DNA of 64,000 nucleotides from Gnetum montanum (taxonomy: Eukaryota; Streptophyta; Gnetopsida; Gnetales; Gnetaceae), in NCBI GenBank assembly GCA_015680685.1, contig MNCI01026892.1:738755-802754 (forward strand). The letters run 5' to 3'. Below, piece by piece: positions 22,136-34,100 of the stretch. A program made the position numbers and the translations under genes. Under the pieces are notes generated by a model. That model made no database searches, had not been told where the DNA came from, and was given only the letters and a program-made list of their open reading frames with translations. Every line of letters starts with the position of its first letter. Position 1 is the stretch's first letter.

Positions 22136-24774
22136 TTAGCATAGGTAGCCATCTCCCCCATGACTGAATGGAAAGGGAGAGATCTGAAATAAGGAGCATG
22201 ATTGTCCACTATCAGAGGTGTAATTTGCACTAGCTATTCTTGGTTCATGGAACAGTTTGGTTTGTTGCACATTGACTAGTAATCTCTTATCAGGTGTTTC
22301 AGGCTTGTATATTGTCATGGCTCCCAAGGGAAAGGTCGTATGAATAATGTAGGATCCTTCCCACAATGTTTGAAATTTCATACGTTGTGGTAAAGGTTTT
22401 CTCTTTGTACGGTTGTCAGAACTAGTAGTGGGTTGAAGGTTTACAACTCTCATAGCGTTATGTTGTTGCGGTTGAGTGGGGAGTTCCCCTTGCATTGTTG
22501 GAGCGGGTGGTAGTGGAACTACCAGCGTAAGAGTGGAAGATGGATTCAGAGGATGGTATGCGTGTGGTGTGTCTCCTAGAGGAGAAGGAGTCCTAAAATA
22601 CTCTCGAACTTGGTAGTGACGTCGTGGTGTCACGTGACCCATAGAGTCACTTGGAGAAACTGGCTATTGCACGTAGTAGCCATATGGGTCTGGTTGTCGG
22701 TAAGGGTATTATTGTCTAGGCAGTGGCATCCCCCATGAATGTGGGTGTTGCCACTGCTAGTATTGCCCAATAGGTTGTGGTGGAGTTCCACTTGGATAGT
22801 ATGTTAATGGTTGGTGGAACTTCCTTGGGTTACCTTGGGGATAAGGTAACCTTCGGGGTGCTTACCGTCTGTTAAGTCTTAGGTTGAGTGCATACACCCC
22901 AGACTCTTGTAGATGTGAGATTATTGGGCAACATCCCTTAGGATGGTCATATTGGCAGATCTCACATCCACTGTTATTGTCTGTGTCAGAATCCACAACC
23001 TAATCGGCAATAGTCATTTTTCCCTTACCCTTGTCACGTGCATGGCCTGAATCTCTCGGCTTTTTCTTATCATGGTCACTACTTTGTTCCTCCTTAGACT
23101 CCTCTACGATCTTTACGATAGTTTCAATTTTACTATCTAAGGAGCTCCATATTTCATCTACCTTAGCTGACACTTCTGTTGTTAACTTTTGAAGCAGAAA
23201 GGTTTTTCTATTCACCAACTCTTCGAGTGGTGACTCATCCTCTTCATCGCAGAATCTCACTCCCCTCTTTCGAAGGGAAGGATCGTGATTATATTCTTCC
23301 GAGCTTTCTCTTTTCTATAGCTCCCCTTCTTCTTTAGCTACTTGCTCCAACAATCGATGAACTTCATGAGACCTAAGTTCAGATAATCTCCCTTGGGCAT
23401 ATGTCATAGCCCATCTACGAGGTGGCGGAGTTGATCCCGTTATGCGTAACCATGACCCGGGCAATGATGTAGCAATGCATAATATCGGCCCATGGTAGCA
23501 TCCAAGGGTTCATAAGTACCCTGCTTCCATCCTTGGATCTGCTTACGCAATTTAGACACTCTGGAGTACGTTTGGTATTTATTGTTAAACGATTCTATCA
23601 TTGTACACCATCTCCTAATGGTTTCCAGCTCTAAGGACCAGTACCAACTCTCTTCTTCCTTTATGAGTGTCCTAGGAAACAACTTTAACTTCTGCCACTT
23701 GTTTTCAATATTTTGCAAGGCTCAGGCATCGTGTAATTCCTGTAAGTGATTCTACATATTAGCATTGTATGCCCCCTCAAACCGTGGGATATTGTTCATG
23801 TCTAATCGCTTGATCCAACTATCTTTTTGATGCCTTGTAGGTATTCTCATAGCCTCCATAATATCTAACATATGCTGGGTTGCTAGTAGGGATTTGTCAT
23901 GATCATCTCTCTCATGATGTCTAAGATGCCTATGTGGTTCTCTACTTTCCCTTCTTTCATGCCTTGATTCCCTAGAGTGCCCTCATCCTTGCTCTCGACT
24001 CTCTCGTTGAGGTATCTCATTTTGCTTACCCTTATCCTCACCACTATGCTCTTTGTGACTGCACCCTGATGTGGAAGGAGAGGGTGAATGGTGTGATGAA
24101 GGGGAAGAAGAAGGGGAACCATCGCCATGACGATGTTTCTTACCTTCTCTTCGGTGATCCCAACCCCGATCGTGGTGATGATCAGAACACTCGCCCTTAT
24201 CTTGTATTTGTGTCCCCTCATTGAATACTTGGTGTTTGTGGGCATCAGAACCAGGGTTGTGTATCATGGATTGTAGGTTCTAATACCCCACCTCCTCACT
24301 ATTGTTAGGAGGGGGAACATCATTTGATGGAGAACCTGTTATAATTGGTTCACCATATCCAATTTTTCTTAGGACATGCGAGACCTCTTTGCCCTTCAAC
24401 AATGTATGGTGGCTCTCTTGCCTCGAGTCCCTTAGATGTTGTGTTGCTGTGGGATGGTAATCCCTTATGTCATAATCTTTTGCAATGTATTCAGTGTATA
24501 ATTCTGTCATGCCTATCTGTGCAAGAGCACGAAGAAGCATGTTAGGGACTGCCCGATTTGGAGGTAACACTATGTTACCTTGCAAGTCTCTCCAGTGCAG
24601 TTGTTCATCCTGATGGAGGATAAAAGTAAAATTGGGTATATACTCATCGTGATGAGTATATACCACTTGATACTTTTGAGGAACTGGTAGTTTTTGGTTA
24701 TGTGTTTGGTGCCACTGACTATTTCTAGTGTGACCCCTAGGTGGTGAAGTGCTTTTGTTTGAAGAAGAAGACAT
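22136..24774 (-). pseudogene. Element C gag, fused to a relic of the integrase C-terminus
   Basis: The start Met at 24774 lies about 130 bases inside the primer site. One frame runs 24774-23440 with few stops. It has an N-terminal region of about 160 residues, a Ser/His/Asp-rich linker (24267-23983) and the Athila/Tat-type Gag core at 23718-23440: WQKLKLFP, SFNNKYQTY, LRKQIQGWKQ, RYYALLHHCPGHGY. After a frame change come an acidic/basic segment (23260-23000) and a Pro/Thr-rich region (22642-22400). The last 50 residues or so (22384-22244) read KFQTLWEGSYIIHTTFPLGA and then VNVQQTKLFHE. That fits the C-terminal SH3-like end of a Ty3/gypsy integrase (a W-G-P-Y, G-A and V-N-G pattern). Everything from protease to the integrase core is missing, so this is an internal deletion derivative. 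Gag coats the RNA; no enzyme remains. Confidence 0.7.
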
Positions 24775-24900
24775 TATGTCTTATTCGGTGTGTTGATTAA
24801 ACATTATTTAATTTTTCTTTTGATTAACCTAAGGGTTATTTTAAGCTTCCCAACGATGTGGATGATTTCCTATGTTCTACTTAGCGCACAAAAAACTTAG

Positions 24901-24918
24901 TCCCCGGCAACAGTGCCA
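24901..24918 (-). other. primer binding site, tRNA-Asp type (element C)
   Basis: The minus strand reads TGGCACTGTTGCCGGGGA one base inside the LTR end. It is complementary to the 3' 18 bases of plant tRNA-Asp apart from two CpG-type changes. The Athila group commonly uses this primer. Confidence 0.85.
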
Positions 24919-24919
24919 A

Positions 24920-25537
24920 TGATGAGTGGCGAGGTACCCCTACACTCAACCATATGAATATGAGCGTTACATGCACGATCCGGTTGAACTCCACAGACTA
25001 AGTGCCTACACAACTTATGGAACACTTAAGGTTAATCATTCATTATCTTCCTAGACTTGTATTTGTCATCGTTGTATGGTTAAGTCTAAGGTATGTGATT
25101 TTTATATCTTTTCTATTTTATTGCCTATGCTAGGAGGGAAAAGGTGAAGAGAATAATTAACTAACCTTAACTAACTAACTAAGCCTTAATTAACTTAGCA
25201 TCTGTATTTGTTCCCACTTACCGTTCACACCCTGAACCAATGCAACCTTTGGGCTTACTAAACGCTATTAGTTACTGGGATTACCAAGCGAACACACGTG
25301 CTTGAAGCAGTCATACTGAATGCACTTAACTATGGGAGAAGGATTGAGAGAGATTTAATTAACTAATAAAGAATTTAAACAACAAACAATAAATAACAAT
25401 AAGTAAAGTCCTATTTAGCTTAGTCCATGCACTACAAGGTTTATCCAAGAAGTTCGTCTTTATTTTCGTACACAAACTTGTGCTCAGGTACAATATTTGC
25501 TCGAATAAAGATCCGTTTACTTTGGAGCTCCTACTGC
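24920..25537 (-). repeat. 5' LTR of element C, U3 deleted
   Basis: It is collinear with the 3' LTR from its inner end to 'gctcctactgc' at 25537, then stops abruptly. About 230 bases including the GATATC array and TATA box are missing, so this copy has no 5' promoter. Confidence 0.85.
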
Positions 25538-27004
25538 CCAATTTCCAAACACCATTGTTAGTACCTTTGATTCTTTCTTGATTATTTTACACTTTCTTAT
25601 ATATTTTACTTTGTTTTTTTTAATTCAAGTGTGATATTTTCTTATTTTTGTTAATAAAACTGCTTTATTGTCATAGGACATAGTCACTATTGATGTTTAC
25701 TAATGATGATTTCTGCTTAATGTGTGATTGTCGATGTTTGGTTTCTATTTTTGAATTCTGATGTCTAATGACTTTGACATGGTTTATTTTTCATGGAATA
25801 AGTAGTGAGTCCACATCATCTGCCCATCTAATGAACTCTATGATTTTTCTTATTCTAGGAATTTGAGGTCCCTTCCATTAAAGAAATTTTTAATCAATTG
25901 GTGACCTTGGTAGTTCTAGAATTAGGAAGGATTCAAGGTTTGTAAAGGATATGAATTCAAGGGGACTCAATACTCTTTGTACTATTCTACTTACTTGAGT
26001 GGTTGAGTGTGTTTCATGGACTTCTTACCATTCCATACCATGTACTGATAGGAAGTCAAATAACATTATTGCATGGTGTGGTTCTTATTTCAAAAAAAAA
26101 AATGATGCAAATTCAAAGCACATCCCTTCAACACGAATAAGTCCTTTCATGGTGTGGTTCCCATTTTTAAAAAATAAAAAAAATAATTGGAATTTAAAGC
26201 ACACCCCTTGGACAAATAAATGGGCTATAAGCATTGGTTATGGGACTTGAATAGCATGCACCTATGCCTAAAAGTTCCCTCTAACTAAGGCCCTCTCTGT
26301 CACTTCATACTTCTCTTTTCTTCTCTTTTTGGGATGGTGATTATCTTGTGGAAGCACTCTAGTATCTTGAGTGAGTGGATCAATCTTGGAGTGGCAATGC
26401 AAAGTCATTGGAAGTGATTAGTTTTGGTTTGGATTGAGGATGGAACTTTTTGGGTCATTCTAAACACAAATTCCACAAGGGACTTCTTATGACCTTAATT
26501 TGGAACTCCATTCCACCTTCTCTATCATCTGTCCATGCTGCCATAACTTATCTCATTGCCATGTTCTATGTTATGCTCTATGTCTTCATCCGATGTGTTG
26601 GGATTCTTGGGTAGATTCTTTCTAGTTGGTCTTTAACTTTTCATGATCATTAATTGATTGTAGGGTCCATGGAATCCTTAGTTGAGGTTATGTAAGGGCA
26701 AAAAGGGCATGAGCCTGCTATGGGGAGGACCCACTTACATAGCTCTTAGTCTAGTTGGTTAAGGTTCCTTACCTTTGACATCGCTATAATCCTGCATATT
26801 CCATTGAGTATTCTGCCCAGTGCTCCTTAATCTTTTATTTCATTCATTCACTAAATCAATTTTTCTCCATTTTTTCAAATTTATGAACTTCAACACCCTC
26901 TTCTCATGTTTTCATATTGTTCTCAATTCTTTGAGCTTTCATTTGACCTCAATTTCATCCAAAAATCCCTTGTATTTTAAAATCTTGACCAAAGTCAATG
27001 GTAG
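25538..27004 (+). other. element B interior upstream of ORF2
   Basis: Non-coding text shared in patches with C and E: 'actaaggccct' (26290) and the conserved core (26711-26736). A local duplication of about 80 bases ('tggtgtggttc' with 'ttcaaagcacatccc') lies at 26070-26205. No gag remains. Confidence 0.6.
26711..26736 (+). other. conserved non-coding core (copy in B)
   Basis: It reads 'gagcctgctatggggaggac' followed by 'ccactt'. It lies about 300 bases before the internal promoter-like block and 840 before the ORF2 start. Confidence 0.7.
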
Positions 27005-27100
27005 TCAATGATGGTCAATAGTCGCGTCAATGAGGCCTTGTCGACGTAGCTGACCACATTGATAAGGCCTTGTTGATGTAGTGCATACATGCTATATATA
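27005..27100 (+). promoter_or_regulatory. LTR-like internal promoter block before ORF2 of B
   Basis: Two 'aaggccttgtygayg' words and 'gatgtagtgcatacatg' are followed by a TATA box 'gctatatatacc' at 27091-27100. B's own LTR has the same arrangement: 'gatgaggcctcgtcgatg', 'tagtgttg', then 'gctataaatatg' at 47916-47926. The ORF2 start codon lies about 450 bases downstream. E has the equivalent block at 60477-60567 but with its own motif, GATATC. Confidence 0.6.
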
Positions 27101-27549
27101 CCACCTAACACTTAGGGTTTTTTTTTTCATTTGCACACAAGGAGTTTTTGCAATTTTTCAGAGCCCAAAACCTTCTAGAGCTCTTAACTTCCCAATAGTT
27201 TATTGAAATCACTTCGTTTTTTTGACCCTACACTTATCGAAGGTAAGATCTTTATCATGGGCACCACAAGCCTTAAGGTTTCCAATGACAATTTTTGAAA
27301 ATTTTTCTAACTCCCTAAAGGGTTAATAACCTTAATAACAATAAACATCAATTTTTTCAAAGATTAAACCTTCCAACAACCTCTAGGATGGTTTATTAAT
27401 GATAATAAATAAATAAATAATAATTTGAGTAATTAAATTAGTCATAATCACAACTTAGCCAAAGTGTAACTATCCTTAAGAGATAAAAGTATCCCAATTG
27501 TTTTAAGTTACACAATGATTGCTAATCTATGGTCTCATTGTGATTACAA

Positions 27550-28039
27550 ATGGCACCAAAATAGAAATGCTCGCAAGATGGAGAACCCTCACAACCATGG
27601 GAGAAGCAGCCTAAAGTTGGAAGGGGCCAACAAGAATAAGGTCAAGAATTACTAGAAGTGAACCATGCAATGGGACCTCTTCATGAGGAGCCCAAAGTGG
27701 AATTTTTCCAATAGATTCTAGAAGAAGAAGTGCTAATAGAACAATCCTAAAGAGGAGAAGTGCCGGGACCCATGCCAAGGCCTGAGGTCACTTTGACTCA
27801 AGATTGCCTAGACATCATTAGGTCCCGAGAGACCTAAAGATCAGTTCTTCAAGAGAACAAATTTGTGCCATTTTTGGACAAAGCTTTGGAGGATGTCAAG
27901 ACACAATTGCAAGCCTCTTCCATGTGGCCAGTAATCGCATCTAATGGGGAATGATATGTGGGAGAGACATATCTCTTCTAAAGTGATCAAGGGCTAGGGT
28001 CCATTGTAAAAATCAAGGACATTCAAGTGTCTTACTTGG
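27550..28039 (+). pseudogene. Element B ORF2, 5' part (MAPK-type ORF)
   Basis: The frame opens with ATGGCACCAAAA in the context 'gattacaaATGG', nearly the same as in E (61079) and as the antisense gene in D (35025). The N-terminal 110 residues or so are polar and weakly conserved. Then ASNGE, stop, YVGETYLF appears, matching ESGAWYLGETYQFW of E. In-frame stops occur every 20-50 codons. The frame runs to the insertion point of D: the last codons here and the first at 45211 join as SYLVEATQAL once one cttgg copy is ignored. Function unknown. It is not gag, and no enzyme motif is visible. Confidence 0.65.
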
Positions 28040-28888
28040 TGTAACGACGGAAAATGTTGGCAGTTGGAAAATACCAAACAAAATCCCGTGTACACAGTTT
28101 TAACCAGAGATCCGCGCGAGGGCTATGCTAGAAAAACGAATCCGCGGCACCTTGAACGGTCTTGTCGATCAGACAGGGACTTACTAATCAGTAAACCGAT
28201 GAAGATTACAAATATTTCGTGGAACGATATGATTTGGCGAGTTGCGAAATGAGAGAAAAAATGATGTAGATGAATGGTAACGACGATGATAGTGTTAACA
28301 CGATAACAGGAATCAGACACGAGAGAAACGCGTGATTGCAAGATCTATAGTTTGACCCGGGAAAATAAGTATTTTGTATATTCAAGTTACACTGGGGAGA
28401 CCCCGATTGTTTTGTATAAAGCAAACACAAAGCAACAAGAAACAGGCGAACTGTCTAAGCAGAAGTGCAGAATAGAATCCGATCTACCTTGTAGGCTGGA
28501 GAAGGGATGCAAGGAAGGTCAAGTTCTAACGTCTATTGATCAACTGCTTCTGATTAGTAGAAACTCACAAACCCCACTAGATGATCTCTGGATCTCTGAT
28601 CTGCTCCTTTTTGCCTTAGGTAGTCTTTGCTTGGAACTGCCGATAATTGCCAATGGAGAAAGTTGTGTCTTCGCCAAAGGGGTAATCGCTCTTACTGCCA
28701 ATGCTCAAGCCAAGTGTCTCTTGTCTCTGTCTCTCTGTTATTGTCCTTTTGTTGTCGTACTCTTTTCTTCGCCAACTGGGATATTTATAGGTTTGACGAT
28801 ATATGGAGAAGGCACAGCTCTGATGACACGTGTTTCAAACTTTTCGGAAGATCGCTGACTTGACCATCCTTGTGTTGAAATCCATATC

Positions 28889-28922
28889 TACGCACAATAC
28901 GCGCATCTGCGTATTGTGCGTA
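28889..28922. repeat. perfect 14-bp inverted repeat (hairpin) in D's U3
   Basis: The arm tacgcacaatacgc and its complement surround a 6-base spacer, about 100 bases upstream of the TATA box. It is equally perfect in the other LTR at 44536-44569; the only difference lies in the spacer. Confidence 0.85.
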
Positions 28923-29048
28923 TGAGTGACAAATGTGGGTCGGGCATGTCTCCATTGATTTTGGGCTACATTACACTCGTACGTATTACGTCACGTACAA
29001 GAGTGTAATAAAGCATGAAGACAATAGATTCAAGTTGCTTTATGCTCG

Positions 29049-29386
29049 TTTACGCTGCCATGCGTAGTGAAGCGTAAGCAATGATTATTTTGACGATGAC
29101 TTACGCTGACACACGCTGCGTTGCGTAAAGGGCGTAAGGCGACCAATATGTAAAAAAAAGAAAAGCGCTGATCCACTGTGTGTCGTTGATCTCTCTTTGA
29201 ATTTTTCGACGCTCATTACGCTGCCGTGCGTACTAAGCGTAAACTCGGCCTAAAATACATGAGAATTCGCGTATTACACTATTTAGGCCTTAGTCTTTGC
29301 CAAATCTGCTAAAGTAAACTGCCTTCTAATGTCAGACTACGTTTCACTAAGCGTCATTACGCTACACTGCATGCTATAGCGTAAAT
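29049..29386. promoter_or_regulatory. four TTACGCT/AGCGTAA inverted-repeat modules in D's U3
   Basis: Modules of about 30 bases lie at 29049-29079, 29101-29136, 29215-29243 and 29355-29386. Each begins TTACGCT and ends AGCGTAA or GCGTAA with 'gtgcgta'-like text between. The other LTR has them at 44698-44724, 44738-44776, 44852-44880 and 45010-45042. They look like an array of binding sites upstream of the TATA box; which protein would bind is unknown. Confidence 0.6.
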
Positions 29387-29554
29387 ATGGAAACATAGTG
29401 AGATAAGAAATCTGTGAAGGGAAACCAAAGTCTTGATGCCGCGCGCCTCCTTGCATCGCCCTGTCTTGTTCTTCTTTCTGGAATTCTATCATGTACTTTT
29501 GCCCAGATCACGAATCTTTGAATGAGGCTGACTCGCAATTTCCACGGTGTTTCA

Positions 29555-30624
29555 ATGGCCCCTCTTTGTTGATGGTTAGAGGGCCTGCCTGAAAGATGTC
29601 GACAAAGAATGCGAAACACCGGAGAGGAAAAAGCACTAACAGCGTTCATCAGTGGCTATTCAAGTGTCGCCCTGTCAACATAGAAGAGCAAGACTGAAGG
29701 TTATGGGAGATAGGATGATTTGGCAGGAAACAAGTTCGGGGAAGACTCAAATGAAGTAGGATGGTGGAAGTATGGAATACGCTCATTGAACATGCAGACA
29801 CGTATGCATACTTGTGTTAATAAGAATGCTTTCAGAAGAGCATAGCGCATCAGTCTGAGATTTCTTTGTTACAAACTGTAGTAGGAATGCTTGCAAAAGG
29901 AGCACAGCGCGTCACTTCTGTGATGTCTCTGCTATGACACTTAATTGTGTTGCGTCAGTTTATGGACTTGATTGCAATGCGAGTGCAGAAAATGGGTGCT
30001 TGCATATGTGGCTTTTGCAGACAGGAGGCAGATGGTAGGGATGAAGCGAAGTAGGAGCTAAGAGTAGGATTATAAAGAGAAGAGGTATGCACTTCTAAGT
30101 GGACAGGCTAACTCGAGCAGCCATTTCAAAACACTGTTCGTACTTCACCACTCAGATGAATGCACCTTTGGACGACATCTTTGAAGCAAGTAACCTGCAA
30201 CCAAAGAAGAAGACATAGGATACCATTGCTCGTCCGAACAACAGGCGAGGTTGTTGAAACGAGTGCCGACAGAGATGAGATGAAGTGACCGGGCCGTGAA
30301 GGAGGAACTGTAGCACGAGGCCAGAGTCTTCAACCTTGANGAATCTGTGAAGCCAGGGCCTGATAGCGATGATGAGCGGAGATCCCCAAAGTCGCAATTG
30401 ATGGGAATGCCTTTGGGGCTCCGGGTGGCGGAACTAACCTCTCAGAGGTACCACCGCTGGAATGGACGTGGTGACGGTATCTTCGAGGGGTCAGTAGTAT
30501 GCCCTTCGGCACATCTGAGGAATCAGTAAGATGCCGGTAGGGTAGCGATGCTGGGATTGTCCCAGTATCCTACCCCGCTTGTCGTGAAGCTGCACAGGGA
30601 TGATTACGCTCGCTTGATTTGGAT
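29555..30624 (-). other. element D 3' untranslated region
   Basis: The purine tract 'caaagaggggccat' lies directly beside the 3' LTR (29555-29572 region). The rest has no coding signal. One undetermined base (n) is at 30340, and a short hairpin 'ctgggattgtcccag' is at 30549-30563. Confidence 0.6.
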
Positions 30625-31101
30625 GGTGGCAGCCTGTAAGTTTCAGTTTTATGTCCTGGTAGACTGTCGTTGCTAGTTTTAAGTCTCAGCAGACCATGGT
30701 CCTAGTTTAGAGTTTGGGCGGACCGAAAAATGCTAGTTTTACGTCATAGTGGATGGTGGCGAGGTTGATTTAAGGTCTCAGCAGACCGTGTTGTGGATGT
30801 CAGTTTTATGTCATGACCCAAGGACAAGTCTATGCTGGTTTTACGTCTCAGCAAATGGTTACTTACCTTTGTCAGTTTTATGTCATGAAGGACAGCCGAT
30901 GCCAGTTTAGCGTCGTGGCGGACGCGTGCAAAAGATGCCAGTTTTTCATCTTGGCGGACTTGTACAATACTACCAGTTTTACATCGTAGCGAACGGTTAA
31001 AAATTGCCAGTTTAGCGTCGTGGCGGACAGTCAATACCAGTTTAGCGTCGTGGCAGATGTGTGCAAGGAATGCTAGTTTAACGTCGTAGCGGACGATTGT
31101 T
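30625..31101 (+). repeat. tandem repeat of D, about 24-bp core in units of 30-40 bp
   Basis: The core 'ccagtttagcgtcgtggcgg' recurs about 12 times with spacers that vary. It lies between integrase and the 3' LTR, the place where Tat-lineage elements typically carry tandem repeats. Relatives occur at 34747-34770 (one unit) and 39289-39414 (four units) in the same element. Confidence 0.8.
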
Positions 31102-31132
31102 GCCATACCTGATATTCACACTGGAGATGCCA

Positions 31133-34100
31133 CTATATGTAATACCACTTCAGATATATGTGATTGACAGGGTTTGGTAACTAGTTGCCATCGACATCCG
31201 CTAACTTGAATGCTCCGTTGCTGTACGCATCAGTCACCAAGAAAGGACCCTCCCAGTTTGTAGAGAATTTGCCTACTAGTTCGTGAACGGCCTTGAGAAC
31301 TAAATCCCCTTTCTTGATCGAACGCTGCTGAAGATTGTGACGATGCTTTTGCTTCTTCTTGTCTTGATACTTTTCAATTGTATCAAGCGTCTATATTCGC
31401 TTCTCTTCTACTGAATCCAAATCCATGATCCGAGACTCGGTGTGTTGAGCCTCATTTATAATCGTGGAGAGGATCATTTTCAGAGAAGGGATTTGCAACT
31501 CGAGGGGCAGCACCGCCTCGGATCCGTAGACTAGGCTATAGGGCGTACTATCTGTAGCTATCCTATAGGTAGTGCGATATGCCCATAGCACATAGAAGAT
31601 CTTTTCATGCCACCATCTCTTATTACTGTCTAGCATTTTCTTGAGCAGATTGATGATGACTTTGTTTGTTGCTTCAGCTTGACCATTCACTTGCGAGTAA
31701 TAGGGCGAGGAGAAAGATTGTTTAATGCCAAGGCTATCACAGAAGAATTTGGTCTCTGTACTACTAAACTATGGCCCATTGTCGGTCACGATAGTCATCG
31801 GGAGACCAAATCTGGTTACGATGTTGTCTAAGATAAAATGGAAAATCTGTTGAGATGTGATCTTCCTTAAAGGAATAGCTTCTACCCACTTCGTGAAGTA
31901 CTCAGTGGCGGTGATTATGAAGCTCTGACCTGCGGAAGATTTCGGCGTGATGGAACCTATAATGTCTAGTCCCCATCGTTGAAATGGCCATGTTATCTGA
32001 GTTGTATGTAACTCTGTAGGTGACACGCGTATAAGATTTGCGTGGCGCTGACACATGTCACAAGTTTTAACCTTTGTCAGGCAATCTTTTTCCATGCGTG
32101 GCCAGTAGTACCCTAAGCAGCGGATCTTCGAAGCCATAGCCCGTGGTGCTACGTGTCCTCCGCATAATCCCTCGTGAACCTTGCCAACGATACGCTGCGC
32201 TTGGTCCTTGTTAACGCAAGTAAGCAGCACACCATCAAAAGAGCGTCTACAAAGAGTACTGTCTCCTATGATTACGTACTGCCTAGCTCGCTTGCAGATT
32301 GCATCTTTCTGTGCGCGTGTCAATTCGTGTGATAGTTTGCCCTGTAATAGGTAAGTTTTAATGTTGTCATACCATTTCGGCGTGCTTTCTTCGAGAAGGG
32401 AAGATATTTGCGTCGCCTAAACGATAGGACTTGTACAATCTGTTATTAAAGCAGGACAAGTGTCGAGCAGATGTGAGGGGACGTTTAAGGCCAGCATAGC
32501 CAGTTCATCGGCCAGTGTGTTATCAGTTCATGGCACGTGTTGGGCATCAATGGTCGCGAATTTGTTTAGAAGATCTTTAGCCATATCGCAGTAGGGCTGC
32601 AGATGTGCAGCCTTGCAGGCGTAGACTCCTGTGATCTGATTGATGACGAGCATCGAATCACCCCTAATCGCCAAGTGTCGAACATCAAGTACGCTGGCAG
32701 CTAGTAATCCTCTGAGGAGCCCCTCGTACTCTGCCACATTGTTCATACAGGGGAAGGTCAAGCGATAAGCATGAAGATGCACATCCTCAGATGATAGCGT
32801 AATAATGGTGGCGGCACTGCCACCTTTAGCGGTTGAAGCTCCGTCGAAATACAACGTCGCCTCGAGGCCTGTTAAGATAGGGCTTAAACTATGTACATGT
32901 TCGTTTGGAAACTTAGGCTCTATGGTTGTCTGACTGTTAATAGGTGATGTTACTAACTAGTCAGCTATTGCCTGGCCTTTTATAGTAGATTGGCCAACAT
33001 AATGCAGATCGAATTCTGCTGTGATAGCCTTCCAGTGAGCTATTCTGCTACTCTCGTATAGATTGTGCGTAATGGTCCTAAGGATGCTATTTTTATAGAT
33101 GATGTAAACTTGGCTACGGAAAAGGTAATGTCTACACTTTTTGAGCGTAAATACTAATGCTAGGCAGTTACACTCTACTTCGTTGTACCTCATTTCGTAT
33201 GCATCTAGAGCATGACTCAAGTAGTAGATGGGCACTTCCGACCCATCATCCCTCCTTTCACAAAGTAATGCTGCTAATGCTACGTCCGAAGTTGCGAGGT
33301 AAATGTAAAATGGTAGATCTTTTTGTGGTGGGAAAATTGTCGGTAAATGTTGAAGTTCTTGTTTTAGGCTGTCAAACGGACACTGGAAATCTTCCGTCCA
33401 TTTGAAATTAACCCCCTTTTTAAGCAAATGTTGCATGGGGTGTAATTTGTCGGTTAACCTCGAGATGAACCAGCGTATAAACTGTAATCGTCCTTGGAAC
33501 CTGCGTAATTGCTTGAGGTCAGTGGGAGGCGTTAATTCGACAATGGCTTTGACCTTATCAGGGTCAACTCGTATGCCGGTTTCCGACACCACAAACCCCA
33601 ACATGCGTTCAGTTTTGACTCCGAATACGTATTTCTTTGGGTTAAGCCGGAGCTCGTATTTGGAGCATCTTTTGAGGACTAACTCAAGGTCTTCTGAATG
33701 ATCCTCTGACTTTAAAGTCTTGATAGCTATATCGTCAACATAGTCATTCAGTCTCCCTAAGAGGTAGTCACTAAAGATATATGTCATGGCTCGTTGATAC
33801 ATTGCTCCGGCATTTTTTAGACCAAAAGGCATCATGGTGTAGTAAAAGGTGCCCCAGGGCATCATGAACGTTGTGGTTAATTGATGTTCTGGGTTGAAGC
33901 GAATCTGGTTATAGCCTGAAAAGTCATCCATGAAGGACAGAAGCACATGCCCAGCTGTCGTATCAACTAGTTGGTCGATACTCAGTAGAGGGAAGTTATC
34001 TTTGATTGTGGTCTTGTTCAAATCTCGGAAGTCTATGCAGATGCGTATGCTTCGGGTCTTCTTTGGGACAACTACAATGTTAGATACCCAATCCGAGTAG

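Larger units (their letters stand above)
19390..25537 (-). mobile_element. Element C: Athila-like, deleted for most of pol
   Basis: It is a minus-strand element within B. Its parts are a truncated 5' LTR (24920-25537), a primer site (24901-24918), gag (24774-22450), an integrase C-terminal remnant (22384-22244), the conserved non-coding core (20979-21003), the purine tract 'catgggggtatga' and a complete 3' LTR (19390-20248). No protease, reverse transcriptase or RNase H is present, and ORF2 is missing too. Confidence 0.8.
28040..29554 (-). repeat. 3' LTR of element D
   Basis: On the minus strand it runs TGAAACACC...CGTTACA. U3 (29554 down to about 28790) contains four TTACGC/GCGTAA inverted-repeat modules and a hairpin. 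The TATA box 'ctataaatat' is at 28781-28790. It differs from the 5' LTR by about 6% in the first 310 bases compared, plus a few small indels. Confidence 0.92.

Noticed and set aside
21957-22230. Hydrophobic, Phe-rich minus-strand frames as a membrane protein
   Set aside because: They arise from translating poly-pyrimidine and (CA)n sequence.
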